DNA of 56,550 nt, from contig JAFECX010000141.1 in the NCBI GenBank assembly GCA_018241895.1, forward strand, positions 1-56,550, read 5' to 3'. A program made the translations under genes and the position numbers. This document shows positions 41,117 to 49,408 of the stretch, one piece after another. Each line of letters begins with the position of its first letter. The stretch's first letter is position 1. The notes under the pieces are model-generated. The model saw only the letters and a list, made by a program, of their open reading frames with translations, made no database searches and was not told the origin of the DNA. This stretch comes from Pseudomonadota bacterium (GTDB lineage: Bacteria; Pseudomonadota; Gammaproteobacteria; Burkholderiales; Burkholderiaceae_C).

Positions 41117-41884
41117 TCAGTGCGCCAGCACCTGGCCCAGGAAGGTGCGCAGGCGGGCGCTCTGGGGGTGCTCGAAGAAATCGGCCGGGCGCGCGATCTC
41201 GATGACCTGCCCCTGGTCCATGAAGACCACCCGGTCGGCGATGCGGCGCGCGAAGCCCATCTCGTGCGTGACGATCATCATCGTCATGCCTTCGGCGGCC
41301 AGGCTTTCCATCACCTGCAGCACCTCGCCGACCATCTCCGGGTCGAGCGAGGCCGTGGGCTCGTCGAACAGCACCACCTGCGGGCGCGTGCACAGCGCGC
41401 GCGCGATCGCCACGCGCTGCTGCTGGCCGCCGGAAAGCTGCGCCGGATAGCGCCCGGCCAGGTCGTGCAGGCCGACGCGCGCCAGGTAGTGCATGGCACG
41501 CTCGTGCGCCTCGCGCCGCGGCACGCCGGCACCCCAGACCGGGCCGACCGTGCAGTTGTGCAGCGCGCTCATGTGCGGGAACAGGTTGAACTGCTGGAAC
41601 ACCATGCCGACGCGCCGGTTCACGGCCAGGCGCGCGGCGCGCGTGATCGCATCGGCCTCGACGTCGATGCCGCACACCCGCAGGTGGCCCCGCTGGAAGG
41701 GCTCGAGCAGGTTCACGGTGCGCACCAGCGTCGACTTGCCCGAGCCCGACGGGCCGCAGACGACGATGCGCTCGCCCGCGGCGACCGCGAGGTCGATGTC
41801 GCGCAGCGCGTGGTACGCGCCGTACCACTTGTCGATGCCGTGCATGCGCACCACGGGGGCTTCGGCGCTGCGCTCTGTCGTCAT
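41117..41884 (-). CDS. aapP: Polar amino acid ABC transporter ATP-binding protein (AapP type)
   Basis: A 255-aa ATPase. Walker [20 protein letters not shown], signature [15 protein letters not shown], Walker [14 protein letters not shown] and H-loop THEMGFARR are present. With two long permeases (330 and 365 aa) and an AapJ-type binding protein it matches the general L-amino acid transporter AapJQMP. The start is ATG 41884, 17 bp after the AapM-like stop. Confidence 0.93.
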   Translation of the reverse strand: MTTERSAEAPVVRMHGIDKWYGAYHALRDIDLAVAAGERIVVCGPSGSGKSTLVRTVNLLEPFQRGHLRVCGIDVEADAITRAARLAVNRRVGMVFQQFNLFPHMSALHNCTVGPVWGAGVPRREAHERAMHYLARVGLHDLAGRYPAQLSGGQQQRVAIARALCTRPQVVLFDEPTASLDPEMVGEVLQVMESLAAEGMTMMIVTHEMGFARRIADRVVFMDQGQVIEIARPADFFEHPQSARLRTFLGQVLAH

Positions 41885-41901
41885 GCCGTGCCCAGCGTCG
41901 T

Positions 41902-42999
41902 TCAACGGCGCACTTCGAGCCGGCGGCTGTAGCGCGACAGCCCCCAGCACGCGCCCAGGTACACGAGTGCCAGGAACACCTGGCCCGACGTGAGGATGTT
42001 GGCCGCGCCGATCCATTCGGGCGTCTTGGCGCCGTTCTCGATCGCCCCGAGCAGGTCGTTCAGGCCGATCACCGACAGCAGCGTCGTCTCCTTGATGACC
42101 GCGATCATGATGTTCACCAGCGCCGGCACCACCGCGGCCAGCGCCTGCGGCAGCACGACGAGCACCAGCGCGCGCAGGTCGCCCAGGCCCACCGTCGCGG
42201 CCGCTTCGAGCTGGCCTGCGCCGACGGTCTGCAAGCCGCCGCGGAACACTTCGGCCGCCATCGCCGCATTGAACAGCGCGAACGTGACGAGCGCGCGCGT
42301 GAACAGATCGACGCTCCAGCCCGCGGGCAGGAACATCGGCAGCAGCGTCGCCGCGACGAACAGCAGCGCCAGCAGCGGCACGCTGCGCATGCTCTCGACG
42401 AAGCCCGCACACAGCAGGCGCACGACGGGCAGGCGCGAACGCCGCCCCAGCGCCAGCAGCAGCCCCAGCGGCAGCGCGGTGGCAAAGGTCACCAGCGTGG
42501 CGACGAGCGTCAACAGCAGGCCGCCCCAGTGCATCGGCGAGACGAAGGCAAGCGCGCCGCCGCCCAGCAGCAATGCCCCCAGCATGAGCGGCAGCAGCCC
42601 CAGGCCCCACAGCACCGGCGCCGGGCTGGCGTCGGCACGCCGGCGCACGGCCCAGATCCAGAACGCGGCGAAGAGGCCGAACGCGAGCCAGACGCGCCAC
42701 AGTTCTTCCGGCGGATAGCCGCCCACGAGCCAGGGCCGCCAGCGCGCGCCGACGAAGGCCCAGCAGGCGCCGCTCGCGTCGGGGCACGCTTCGCTGCTGC
42801 TGCCGCGCCACTGCGCGTTCAGCACGCCCCAGCGCAGCAGCTTCCAGCCCACACCGGCGAGCAGCGCCAGCAGCAGCACAGAGAACACGCCGATCGTCCG
42901 CGTAGGAAACCACAGCCGCAGCCAGCGCGCCAGCGCGCCGACGCGTGCCACCGGCGCCGGCCGCGCATCGAGCACGAGGGTGCGCACGTACTCGGCCAC
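41902..42999 (-). CDS. aapM: General L-amino acid-type ABC permease (AapM-like)
   Basis: A 365-aa permease. The extra N-terminal region with several helices distinguishes AapM from the 220-aa HisM type. The core carries [20 protein letters not shown] and [30 protein letters not shown]. The start is a GTG at 42999, one base after the TGA of a repeat-encoded mini-ORF (TGA-C-GTG). No independent ribosome site is visible, which supports translational coupling to that mini-ORF. Confidence 0.9.
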   Translation of the reverse strand: MAEYVRTLVLDARPAPVARVGALARWLRLWFPTRTIGVFSVLLLALLAGVGWKLLRWGVLNAQWRGSSSEACPDASGACWAFVGARWRPWLVGGYPPEELWRVWLAFGLFAAFWIWAVRRRADASPAPVLWGLGLLPLMLGALLLGGGALAFVSPMHWGGLLLTLVATLVTFATALPLGLLLALGRRSRLPVVRLLCAGFVESMRSVPLLALLFVAATLLPMFLPAGWSVDLFTRALVTFALFNAAMAAEVFRGGLQTVGAGQLEAAATVGLGDLRALVLVVLPQALAAVVPALVNIMIAVIKETTLLSVIGLNDLLGAIENGAKTPEWIGAANILTSGQVFLALVYLGACWGLSRYSRRLEVRR

Positions 43000-43000
43000 G

Positions 43001-43078
43001 TCAGTACCGCCCGGCCGTTCCGAAGGTGCTGACCGCCCCCTCGGGGGGCCGCGAACGCAGTGAGCGTGGGGGCTTCAC
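43001..43078 (-). CDS. Repeat-encoded mini-ORF, unit 3 of the permease array
   Basis: 25 codons plus TGA, GTG start. The peptide contains KPPRSLRSRPPEGAVSTFG and ends TAGRY. Its TGA is followed by one base and then the AapM-like GTG start. Its own start follows the previous unit's TGA by one base. Confidence 0.45.
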   Translation of the reverse strand: MKPPRSLRSRPPEGAVSTFGTAGRY

Positions 43079-43079
43079 G

Positions 43080-43157
43080 TCAGTACCGCCCGGCCGTTCC
43101 GAAGGTGCTGACCGCCCCCCCGGGGGGCCGCGAACGCAGTGAGCGTGGGGGCTGCAT
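43080..43157 (-). CDS. Repeat-encoded mini-ORF, unit 2 of the permease array
   Basis: 25 codons plus TGA, ATG start. It is nearly identical to unit 3 except MQ for VK at the start and PPGG for PPEG in the middle. It is coupled TGA-C-GTG to unit 3. Confidence 0.45.
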   Translation of the reverse strand: MQPPRSLRSRPPGGAVSTFGTAGRY

Positions 43158-43161
43158 GTCG

Positions 43162-43236
43162 TTACCGCCCGGCCGTTCCGAAGGTGCTGACCGCCCCCTC
43201 GGGGGGCCGCGAACGCAGTGAGCGTGGGGGCTGCAT
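43162..43236 (-). CDS. Repeat-encoded mini-ORF, unit 1 of the permease array
   Basis: 24 codons plus TAA. The peptide is the same as unit 2 but with PPEG and lacking the last Tyr. A change from TACTGA to TAACGA moves the stop one codon upstream, still only 4 nt from the next ATG. It starts one base after the AapQ-like stop (TGA-G-ATG). Confidence 0.45.
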   Translation of the reverse strand: MQPPRSLRSRPPEGAVSTFGTAGR

Positions 43237-43237
43237 C

Positions 43238-44230
43238 TCAGCGCAGCTGCCGGCGCAGCAGGCGCCGGTTGGCGAGGTTGACCGCCAGCGCGATCGCCAG
43301 GTTGATCGCCGCGTACAGCACGACCACCAGCGTCATCGCCTCCAGTGCCTGGCTGGTCTGGCTGAGCACCGTGCCGCCGACGATCTGCATGATGTCCGGG
43401 TAGCCGATCGCCGCGGCGAGCGACGACGCCTTGGCCAGCGACTGGTACTGCCCGGCCGCCGGCGGCAGTGCCAGGCGCAGCGCCTGCGGCAGGACGACGA
43501 GCCAGGACGCGCGCGCGCCGGTGAGCCCGACGCTGGCCGCCGCCTCGGACTGCCCGCGCGGCACCGACTGGATGCCGGCGCGGAAGATCTCGGCCAGGAA
43601 GGCGCTGTTGTAGATCGCCAGGCCCAGCGTGAGGGCCACCAGTTCGGGCAGCAGCGCCACGCCGCCGGCGACGTTGAAGCCTTCGGCCACCGGCCGCTCG
43701 AGCGCGAGGCTGCCCTCGCTCCAGTGCGGCCAGGGCAGGAACAGGCCGCGGTTGTTCAGCAGCATGCCGCCGGCGTGCAGGCTGTCGGCAACCGGCGGCA
43801 GCAGCGCCAGCACCGAGTAGTACCAGAAGAAGATCTGCAGCAGCAGCGGGATGTTGCGAAACACCTCGACGTAGACGGTGCACGCCGCGCGCACCAGCGG
43901 CTGCTCGGTGAGGCGCCCGAAGGCCACCAGCAATGCGGCCCCCGTGCCGAGCAGCACCGACAGCGCCACCACCAGCAGCGTGTTGAGGGTGGCGACGACG
44001 ACCGCGTCGAGGTAGGTCGAGCCGGCGGCGAACGGCACCAGCGCCTGGGCAATCTCGAAACCGGCCTGCCCGCGCAGGAAGGCGAAGCCGCTGGCGATGT
44101 GCAGCTGCGCGAGGTTGGCGCGGAAGTTGGCGATGCCGTGCCAGGCCAGCCAGGCCACGACGCCCAGCAGCACCGCCTGGCCGGCATAGCCCGGCAGGCG
44201 CTCGCGCAGCAGCGCGCGCGACGGGCTCAT
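43238..44230 (-). CDS. aapQ: General L-amino acid-type ABC permease (AapQ-like)
   Basis: A 330-aa permease with extra helices between the first and the core membrane segments, as in AapQ. Family motifs are VYVEVFRNIPLLLQIFFWYY and [32 protein letters not shown] 44230 is used; a GTG three bases upstream is an alternative. Its stop is one base from the first repeat-encoded mini-ORF. Confidence 0.9.
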   Translation of the reverse strand: MSPSRALLRERLPGYAGQAVLLGVVAWLAWHGIANFRANLAQLHIASGFAFLRGQAGFEIAQALVPFAAGSTYLDAVVVATLNTLLVVALSVLLGTGAALLVAFGRLTEQPLVRAACTVYVEVFRNIPLLLQIFFWYYSVLALLPPVADSLHAGGMLLNNRGLFLPWPHWSEGSLALERPVAEGFNVAGGVALLPELVALTLGLAIYNSAFLAEIFRAGIQSVPRGQSEAAASVGLTGARASWLVVLPQALRLALPPAAGQYQSLAKASSLAAAIGYPDIMQIVGGTVLSQTSQALEAMTLVVVLYAAINLAIALAVNLANRRLLRRQLR

Positions 44231-44240
44231 CACCGCCGCG

Positions 44241-45272
44241 TCAGCGCACCGGCACCGACATCATCAGCCCGCCGTTGGCCACCAGCGCGTTGTGGCCGCG
44301 CTCGAGGCGCAACGGCGTCTGCGGGCCGACGTTGCGGTCCCAGATCTCGCCGAAGTTGCCAACCGCCTTGATGGCCTTGTACGCGTAGTCGTTGCCCACG
44401 CCCATCTTGGTGCCGAAGTCGCCGCTGATGCCGAGCAGGCGCTGCACCTCGGGCTTGTCGGACTTGAGCATCGCGTCGACGTTGCCCTGGTTGACGCCCA
44501 TCTCCTCGGCCGCCACCAGCGCGTTGAGCGTGAACAGCACCAGCGCCTCCCAGCGCGGCTGGCCCTGCGCCACGATGGGGCCGATCGGCTCGTTGGAGAC
44601 GGTCTCGGCCAGCACCTTGAACTCGTCGCGGTTGGGCAGCTTGGCCAGCCGCGCGGCCAGCCCCGAGCGGTCGTTGATGGCGGCGTCGCAGCGCTTGGCG
44701 ATGAAGGCGTCCCAGGCCAGTTCCTGCGACGCGAAGGTGACGATCTTGTACTTGAGCTTGTGGGCGCGGAAGTAGTCGGCGACGATCAGCTCGGAGGTGC
44801 TGCCCTGCGCGGTGCAGACGGTGGCGTTGTTCAGGTCGCTGATCTTGTTGGCGCGCGACTTGACGGTCACGGCGAAGCCCTGGCCGTCGAAGAACATGAT
44901 CTTGGGGAACTTCAGGCCGCCGATGTCGCGGCTCTGGGTCCACGTGAAGCGGTGCGTCAGCACGTCGACGCCGCCGGCCGGCAGCGCGGCGAACGAGGTC
45001 TTCAGGTCCATCGGCTGCATCTGGATCTTGTTCTCGTCGCCCAGCGCCGCGGCGCCGATCGCCTTGCACAGATCGACGTCGAAACCGGTGCGCTTGCCGT
45101 TGTTGTCCTCGGCCGAGAAGCCGGGTGCCGACAGCGTGACACCGCACTTGAGCACGCCGCGCGCCTTGACGTCGTCCAGCACGTCGGCGCGCGCAGCGCC
45201 GGCGAGCGCGGCCAGGGTCGCGAGGGCGAGCGCGCCCTGCATTGCGCGGCGCGTGCGGAAGTGCTGACTCAT
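44241..45272 (-). CDS. aapJ: General L-amino acid-type periplasmic binding protein (AapJ-like)
   Basis: A 343-aa exported binding protein of solute-binding family 3. A signal peptide ends near LAGAARA. The mature region starts DVLDDVKARGVLKCGVT, then NGKRTGFDVDLCKAIGAAALG and the AapJ-type VCTAQGSTSELIVADYF and WDAFIAKRCDAAINDRSGLAARL. It is the first gene of the operon. GGAG precedes ATG 45272. The family binds broad ranges of L-amino acids, but the amidohydrolase at the operon end suggests a more special substrate. Confidence 0.92.
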   Translation of the reverse strand: MSQHFRTRRAMQGALALATLAALAGAARADVLDDVKARGVLKCGVTLSAPGFSAEDNNGKRTGFDVDLCKAIGAAALGDENKIQMQPMDLKTSFAALPAGGVDVLTHRFTWTQSRDIGGLKFPKIMFFDGQGFAVTVKSRANKISDLNNATVCTAQGSTSELIVADYFRAHKLKYKIVTFASQELAWDAFIAKRCDAAINDRSGLAARLAKLPNRDEFKVLAETVSNEPIGPIVAQGQPRWEALVLFTLNALVAAEEMGVNQGNVDAMLKSDKPEVQRLLGISGDFGTKMGVGNDYAYKAIKAVGNFGEIWDRNVGPQTPLRLERGHNALVANGGLMMSVPVR

Positions 45273-45626
45273 GAGGGTGTCTCCGGGGGTGGGTGGGGGG
45301 GTAGCGGGCAGCGGTCGCGACGCGGCGCCTGTCGGCCGGAGCCGATCGAAGCGGCTCGCATGCAGGCCGGCGCCGCGTCGCGCCGATGCGCGCCCGCCGG
45401 CTCGGGCCGGTTCTCGTTCGACGATGCCGCCGGGCGCGAACGATACCCGGCTTCACCCCGGACGTCTGCCCTGGCTTGCCCGCGTGGCTTCCCGGCCGGG
45501 AGCGCGGCGTGCGCCGCGTGCCGCATGGATCCATGCATCACATGCATCACATGGGCCACGCCAGCCACGTCGGCCGCTTTGGCTGCGTCGGCCACGTCGG
45601 CCGCGTCGGCCAGATGGGCCCCCGGC
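45273..45626. other. 354-bp interval between prpF end and aapJ-like start, with short tandem repeats
   Basis: No gene is seen. The interval holds the promoter of the ABC operon. A perfect 9-bp tandem (CATGCATCA twice, 45532-45549) is followed by imperfect 9- to 12-bp repeats built on CGTCGGCC (about 45568-45610). These could be regulatory or remnants of repetitive coding sequence. Confidence 0.5.
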
Positions 45627-46811
45627 TCAGAAGCTGTCTGCAGGCACGCGCACCCAGCCTTCCATCAGCACGCGGGCGCTGCGGCTGAGCGACACCCGCG
45701 TCGCTTTCCACTCGCCGTCGAGCCGGGCGACCTGCGCCCCCACGCGCATCGTGCCGCTGGGGTGGCCGAAGCGCACGGCATCGCGCGCGGCGCCGCCGCC
45801 AGCACGGCTGACCAGCGTGCCCGGCACCGCCGCCGCCGCGGCGATGGCGACGGCCACGGTGCCCATCATCGCGTGGTGCAGCCGGCCCATCGACAGCGCG
45901 CGCACCAGCAGGTCGACGTCGCCGGCGCGAACCGGCATGCCGCCGCAGGCCGCGTAGTCGGCAGGCGGCGCGACGAAGGCGATCTTGGGCGTGTGCGGGC
46001 GTTGCGCGGCCTGGTGCAGGTCGTCGATCAGGCCCATGCGCAGCGCGCCATGCGCGCGCAGCGCCTCGAAGCGCGCGAGCGCCCGCGCGTCGCCGTCGAT
46101 CGCCTCCTGCAGCTCGGTGCCGGTGCAGCCGACGTCGCGGGCGTCGACGAAGATCGTCGGGATGCCGACGTTGATCAGCGTCGCCTCGAGCGCACCCACG
46201 CCGGGCACTTCGAGCCGGTCGACCACGCGCCTCGTGGGGAACATCGCGCCGCCTGCGCCCTGCGCGACGGGATCGACGAATTCGAGCCGCACCTCGGCCG
46301 CCGGGAACGTCACGCCGTCGAGCTCGAAGTCGCCCGTCTCCTGCACGAGGCCCCCGGCCGTCGGCACGTGCGCGACGATCGTCTTGCCGATGTTGGCCTG
46401 CCAGATGCGCACCGTGCACGTGCCGTCGTGCGCGATGCGCGCGGCCGGCAGCCAGCCCTGCGCGATCGCGTACGGGCCGACGGCCGCCGACAGGTTGCCG
46501 CAGTTGCCCGACCAGTCGACCAGCGCACGCTCGATCGACACCTGGGCGAACAGATAGTCGACGTCGTGCTCCGGCCGCGTCGAGGGCGCAAGGATGACGG
46601 CCTTGGACGTGGACGAACTGCCCGCGCCCATGCCGTCGATCTGCCGGCCGTAGCGGTCGGGGCTGCCCAGCAGGCGCAGCAGCAGCGCGTCGCGCGCCGC
46701 CCCCGCCGACTGCGCGGCCGCTGGCAGGTCCTGGCGGCGCAGGAACACGCCCTTGCTGGTGCCGCCGCGCATGTAGGTGGCGGGAATCCTCAGTTGCGGT
46801 GCGAAGGCCAT
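45627..46811 (-). CDS. prpF: PrpF-family cis-trans isomerase (2-methylaconitate isomerase / tautomerase)
   Basis: A 394-aa protein of the PrpF family (diaminopimelate-epimerase fold). It starts QLRIPATYMRGGTSKGVF and has WSGNCGNLSAAVGPYAI, IPTIFVDARDVGCTG and GHPSGTMRVG. PrpF isomerises trans- to cis-2-methylaconitate in propionate breakdown; a relative, GalD, is a 4-oxalomesaconate tautomerase in gallate breakdown. With no prpB, prpC or acnD here and an ACMSD-like amidohydrolase nearby, an aromatic-acid role is an equal possibility. ATG 46811 fits the family start; ATG 46841 would add ten residues. Confidence 0.88.
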   Translation of the reverse strand: MAFAPQLRIPATYMRGGTSKGVFLRRQDLPAAAQSAGAARDALLLRLLGSPDRYGRQIDGMGAGSSSTSKAVILAPSTRPEHDVDYLFAQVSIERALVDWSGNCGNLSAAVGPYAIAQGWLPAARIAHDGTCTVRIWQANIGKTIVAHVPTAGGLVQETGDFELDGVTFPAAEVRLEFVDPVAQGAGGAMFPTRRVVDRLEVPGVGALEATLINVGIPTIFVDARDVGCTGTELQEAIDGDARALARFEALRAHGALRMGLIDDLHQAAQRPHTPKIAFVAPPADYAACGGMPVRAGDVDLLVRALSMGRLHHAMMGTVAVAIAAAAAVPGTLVSRAGGGAARDAVRFGHPSGTMRVGAQVARLDGEWKATRVSLSRSARVLMEGWVRVPADSF

Positions 46812-46962
46812 CGGTGCCGTTTCGGATCGGATTCGTGCCATGCGCCGCGCTGCGGACAGCGCCGCACGAAGCGGCCATCATCGGCAGCGGCAGCGTCCGC
46901 CGCAAGCGACGCGCGGCGAACGCCTGCGCCCGGCAATCCGGGAGCTGGCCGTGTGCAGGCGC

Positions 46963-47475
46963 TTACTTGCGGGTCACCTTGACGACGCCCTTCATGCCCG
47001 CCTCGTAGTGGCCGGGGATCAGGCAGGCGAAGTTCACGACGCCGGCGTTCGGGAACTGCCAGACGATCTCGCCCTGCTTGCCCGGCGCCAGCGTGAGCTT
47101 GCCGGGCTCGTCGTGCGCCATGCCCGGTGACTTGCGCATCTCCTCGAGGTGTTCGAGCAACTGTTGTTGGCTGCCCAGGCTGAGTTCGTGCGTCAGCTTG
47201 CCGGCGTTCCTGACGACGAGGCGCACGGTTTCGCCCCGGTTCACCGTCAGCTCGGACGGCGTGAAGCGCATCGCGTCGCTCATCTCGATCGTGACGGTTC
47301 GGGTGGCCTTGGCCGGCACGCCGGGCCTGCCGATCGCGGTCTGGCTGCCGCTGGCGCCGCCGTCCTGGCCGTGTCCGTGGCCGCCTTCGTGGTTGCCGGC
47401 GGCGAGGGCCGCCCCCGTGGCGGCCAGTGCAAGCAGGGTGCACAGACGAGAGACTGCGGGTCGCATGGAGTTCAT
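46963..47475 (-). CDS. Exported cupredoxin-family copper-binding protein
   Basis: A 170-aa periplasmic protein. A signal peptide (SRLCTLLALAATGAALAAG) is followed by a His/Gly-rich segment (GNHEGGHGHGQDGG) that may bind extra metal. The cupredoxin domain carries the type-1 copper ligands His (KLTHELSLG), Cys and His (NFACLIPGHYEAGMKG) and Met (GM). It may transfer electrons or chaperone copper. ATG 47475 is used; ATG 47466 is possible. It is divergent from the antitoxin gene and not clearly in an operon. Confidence 0.88.
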   Translation of the reverse strand: MNSMRPAVSRLCTLLALAATGAALAAGNHEGGHGHGQDGGASGSQTAIGRPGVPAKATRTVTIEMSDAMRFTPSELTVNRGETVRLVVRNAGKLTHELSLGSQQQLLEHLEEMRKSPGMAHDEPGKLTLAPGKQGEIVWQFPNAGVVNFACLIPGHYEAGMKGVVKVTRK

Positions 47476-47763
47476 CGAAAGGCTCTGGTGGGACTCCGAA
47501 GGGAGATCGAAGGAAGGATTGCGTGGGGAGGCACCGGCGCGGCTCGCGTCGATCTGCACGACCGGGGCGTGCGCCGGCGCGCGGGCGTGCGCCGCCCATG
47601 CGGGCAAGGCGGGTGCCGACGGTAACAGACCCCTGGCAACGTGCGCGCCCGCCTTCGGATCCAGGGCCCGCTTCGGCTGCCAGCGGCCATGCCGGGCCGG
47701 GACCTCCGGCCTGCCCCCGGGGCCGCCATCGATCGCGGACTCGCAATGGAGTATCATCGGGAA

Positions 47764-48417
47764 ATGATCGACGTCCGCATTGCTCCCGACGCAATTGCAC
47801 CCTGGGGGCCCACCCTCGGCGCCGCGCTGGCCGCGCTGCTGACGCGCAGCGCGGCGATGGGCGTGCTGAGCGGCCAGCCGGTGACGCGGCTCGACGCCGC
47901 GCTCGTCAAGCGGCTGGCCGCGGCGCTGCAGGATCATGGCATCGGGTCGAACGCCGGCGTCGTCCTGGCGCCGCTGGCGACCGAGCCCGCGCGACCCATC
48001 GACGAGGCGACGCAGCGCCAGCTCGCCGCCGGCCTGAGCCGGCTGAACGAGGCGCTCGAGGCGTCGGCGACGCCGGGCACCGAGTGGCCGGCCATGCGCG
48101 GCGTGTTCGGCGACGAGATGCTGATCGATCTGCTGGGCATCGGCGCCAGTTCCCTGCGGCGTTACGCCGGCGGCGAGCGCCCCACCCCGGACGACGTGGC
48201 CGCGCGGCTGCACTGGCTGGCCATGGTGGTGGCCGACCTGGCCGGCGCCTACAACGAGTTCGGCATCCGGCGCTGGTTCGATCGGCCGCGCAGCCCGCTC
48301 GGCGGCAAGAGCCCTCGGCACACGCTGGGCCGCGATTGGTCGCCCGACGACGACGCTGCCGCGCGCGTGCGCGCGCTGGCATCGGTGCTGTCCGGAGCGC
48401 AGCCGCTGGCCGCATGA
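47764..48417 (+). CDS. Xre/MbcA/ParS-type antitoxin of RES toxin
   Basis: A 217-aa protein. The C-terminal part carries a helix-turn-helix-like segment (LIDLLGIGASSLRRYAGGERPTPDDVAARL) and the MbcA/ParS/Xre toxin-binding pattern (YNEFGIRRWFDRPRSPLGGKSPRHTLG). It should neutralise the RES toxin encoded downstream and repress the operon. It is longer than most Xre antitoxins (about 150 aa); the N-terminal 100 residues are Ala/Leu-rich without a clear motif. ATG 47764 is used; ATG 47746 would add six residues. Its TGA overlaps the ATG of the first repeat-encoded mini-ORF. Confidence 0.8.
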   Translation: MIDVRIAPDAIAPWGPTLGAALAALLTRSAAMGVLSGQPVTRLDAALVKRLAAALQDHGIGSNAGVVLAPLATEPARPIDEATQRQLAAGLSRLNEALEASATPGTEWPAMRGVFGDEMLIDLLGIGASSLRRYAGGERPTPDDVAARLHWLAMVVADLAGAYNEFGIRRWFDRPRSPLGGKSPRHTLGRDWSPDDDAAARVRALASVLSGAQPLAA

Positions 48418-48491
48418 GCGCCGCCCGGCCGTCCCGAAGGCGCTCCTTCCCCCTCGGGGGGACGGCCCGCAGGGCCCAGGGGGCCACATGA
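48414..48491 (+). CDS. Repeat-encoded mini-ORF 1 between antitoxin and toxin
   Basis: 25 codons plus TGA. The peptide starts MSAARPSRRRSFPLGG and ends RAQGAT. The ATG overlaps the antitoxin TGA (ATGA), and its TGA overlaps the next unit's ATG. Confidence 0.45.
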   Translation: MSAARPSRRRSFPLGGTARRAQGAT

Positions 48492-48565
48492 GTGCCGCCC
48501 GGCCACCCCGAAGGCGCTCCTTCCCCCTCGGGGGGACGGCCCGCAGGGCCCAGGGGGCCACATGA
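48488..48565 (+). CDS. Repeat-encoded mini-ORF 2 between antitoxin and toxin
   Basis: 25 codons plus TGA. It is identical to unit 1 except for one Ser-to-Pro change (MSAARPPRRR). Both ends are ATGA overlaps. Confidence 0.45.
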   Translation: MSAARPPRRRSFPLGGTARRAQGAT

Positions 48566-48639
48566 GCGCCGCCCGGCCGCCCCGAAGGTGCTCGGTCCCC
48601 CTCGGGGGGACGGCCCGCAGGGCCCAGGGAGCCATGTGA
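48562..48639 (+). CDS. Repeat-encoded mini-ORF 3 between antitoxin and toxin
   Basis: 25 codons plus TGA. The peptide starts MSAARPPRRCSVPLGG and ends RAQGAM. Its TGA overlaps the GTG start of the RES toxin (GTGA). Confidence 0.45.
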   Translation: MSAARPPRRCSVPLGGTARRAQGAM

Positions 48640-49193
48640 GCGCCCGCATCGGCTTTCGGCACTGCGATCCCCGTTTCGGCTTTCTCTGGCTGAGTGCAGC
48701 GCAGCCTGCGGCACGCTGGCATGCCGATGGCGAAGGGCCGGCGAACTACTTCGCCGACACACCGACGGGGGCGTGGGCCGAGTTCCTGCGCCACGAGGAG
48801 ATCACCGACGCAGCGGACCTGGCCGGCGTGCGGCGCTCGCTTTGGGCGGTCGAGCTGCCGGGGAACGGCTACGCCTCGCCGGTGCTGCCCGTGGCCGTGC
48901 TTCAGGGGGGCGTCGAGACCTACCCGGCCTGCCAGGACGCCGCCCGCACACTGCGCGGCGCCGGTGTCGCGAGGCTCGAAGCGCCCGCCGCCGCGCTGCT
49001 TGCGGGCGGCGCCAGCGGCTCGCACGTCCTGCCTGCCGGGCTGGCGAACGCCACGCCGGCGCGCGACGGACGGGTCTGGGTGCTGTTCGGCGCCGTGGAC
49101 GTGCGCGGCTGGCTGGCGGTGGACGGCGGCGCACCTCCGGCATCGGTGCTGCCGCAGGTCCGGCCTCTGGCGCAGAGGCCCTCGAGGCCCTGA
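48636..49193 (+). CDS. RES-domain toxin
   Basis: A 185-aa RES-family protein. The core has PAARWHADGEGPANYFADTPTGAWAEFLRHEEITD and VWAVELP-like residues, with the conserved Arg, Tyr and Glu expected for NAD-degrading RES toxins (later Ser in the C-terminal half). RES toxins deplete NAD+ and cause growth arrest until the Xre antitoxin binds. The GTG start at 48636 has AGGGAG just upstream and overlaps the TGA of the last repeat mini-ORF by 4 bp. Confidence 0.85.
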   Translation: MSARIGFRHCDPRFGFLWLSAAQPAARWHADGEGPANYFADTPTGAWAEFLRHEEITDAADLAGVRRSLWAVELPGNGYASPVLPVAVLQGGVETYPACQDAARTLRGAGVARLEAPAAALLAGGASGSHVLPAGLANATPARDGRVWVLFGAVDVRGWLAVDGGAPPASVLPQVRPLAQRPSRP

Positions 49194-49408
49194 GCGCCAG
49201 GCGCGCGAGAGGCGGCACGCCCGCCTCCGCTGGACCCGAGACTCCGCAGGGCCATGTTCATCGCACACAGGTGCACTGCCCGGGTCGGCACGCAGGCAAG
49301 GGGGCGGTATCGCCGAGCGATATTCTCAAGACGTCCTGATAACTGCAGGCTGCAGGAAACACGAATAATGATCGTATAGTTGCCCGCTGGTCCTGGAAGC
49401 TCATCCGC

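Larger units (their letters stand above)
43000..43237 (-). repeat. Three tandem 79-bp intergenic coupling repeats
   Basis: Three copies with an exact 79-bp period (unit borders at 43002, 43081 and 43160) differ at only a few bases and fill the whole AapQ-AapM interval. Each has the core CCCCCCGAGGGGG hairpin (one copy CCCCCCGGGGGGG) and GGCCGGGCGG near the end, read on the minus strand. Each encodes one mini-ORF. The same element is single at 14783-14862 and inverted at 48414-48639. Confidence 0.95.
48414..48635 (+). repeat. Three tandem 74-bp intergenic coupling repeats (inverted orientation)
   Basis: Three units with an exact 74-bp period fill the antitoxin-toxin gap. The core CCCCCTCGGGGGG and the flanking CCGCCCGGCC-to-CGAAGG stretch are the reverse complement of the element at 43.0-43.2 kb relative to transcription. 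The outer half (ACGGCCCGCAGGGCCCAGG) differs from that array. Confidence 0.95.

Noticed and set aside
43000..43237. Tandem hairpins as Rho-independent terminators inside the operon
   Set aside because: There are GC hairpins but no T-runs, and they would cut the transporter operon in half; the conserved ORF structure is a better explanation.
48414..48635. Tandem 74-bp units as a CRISPR array
   Set aside because: Units are contiguous with no unique spacers and each is a coding mini-ORF; no cas genes are present.
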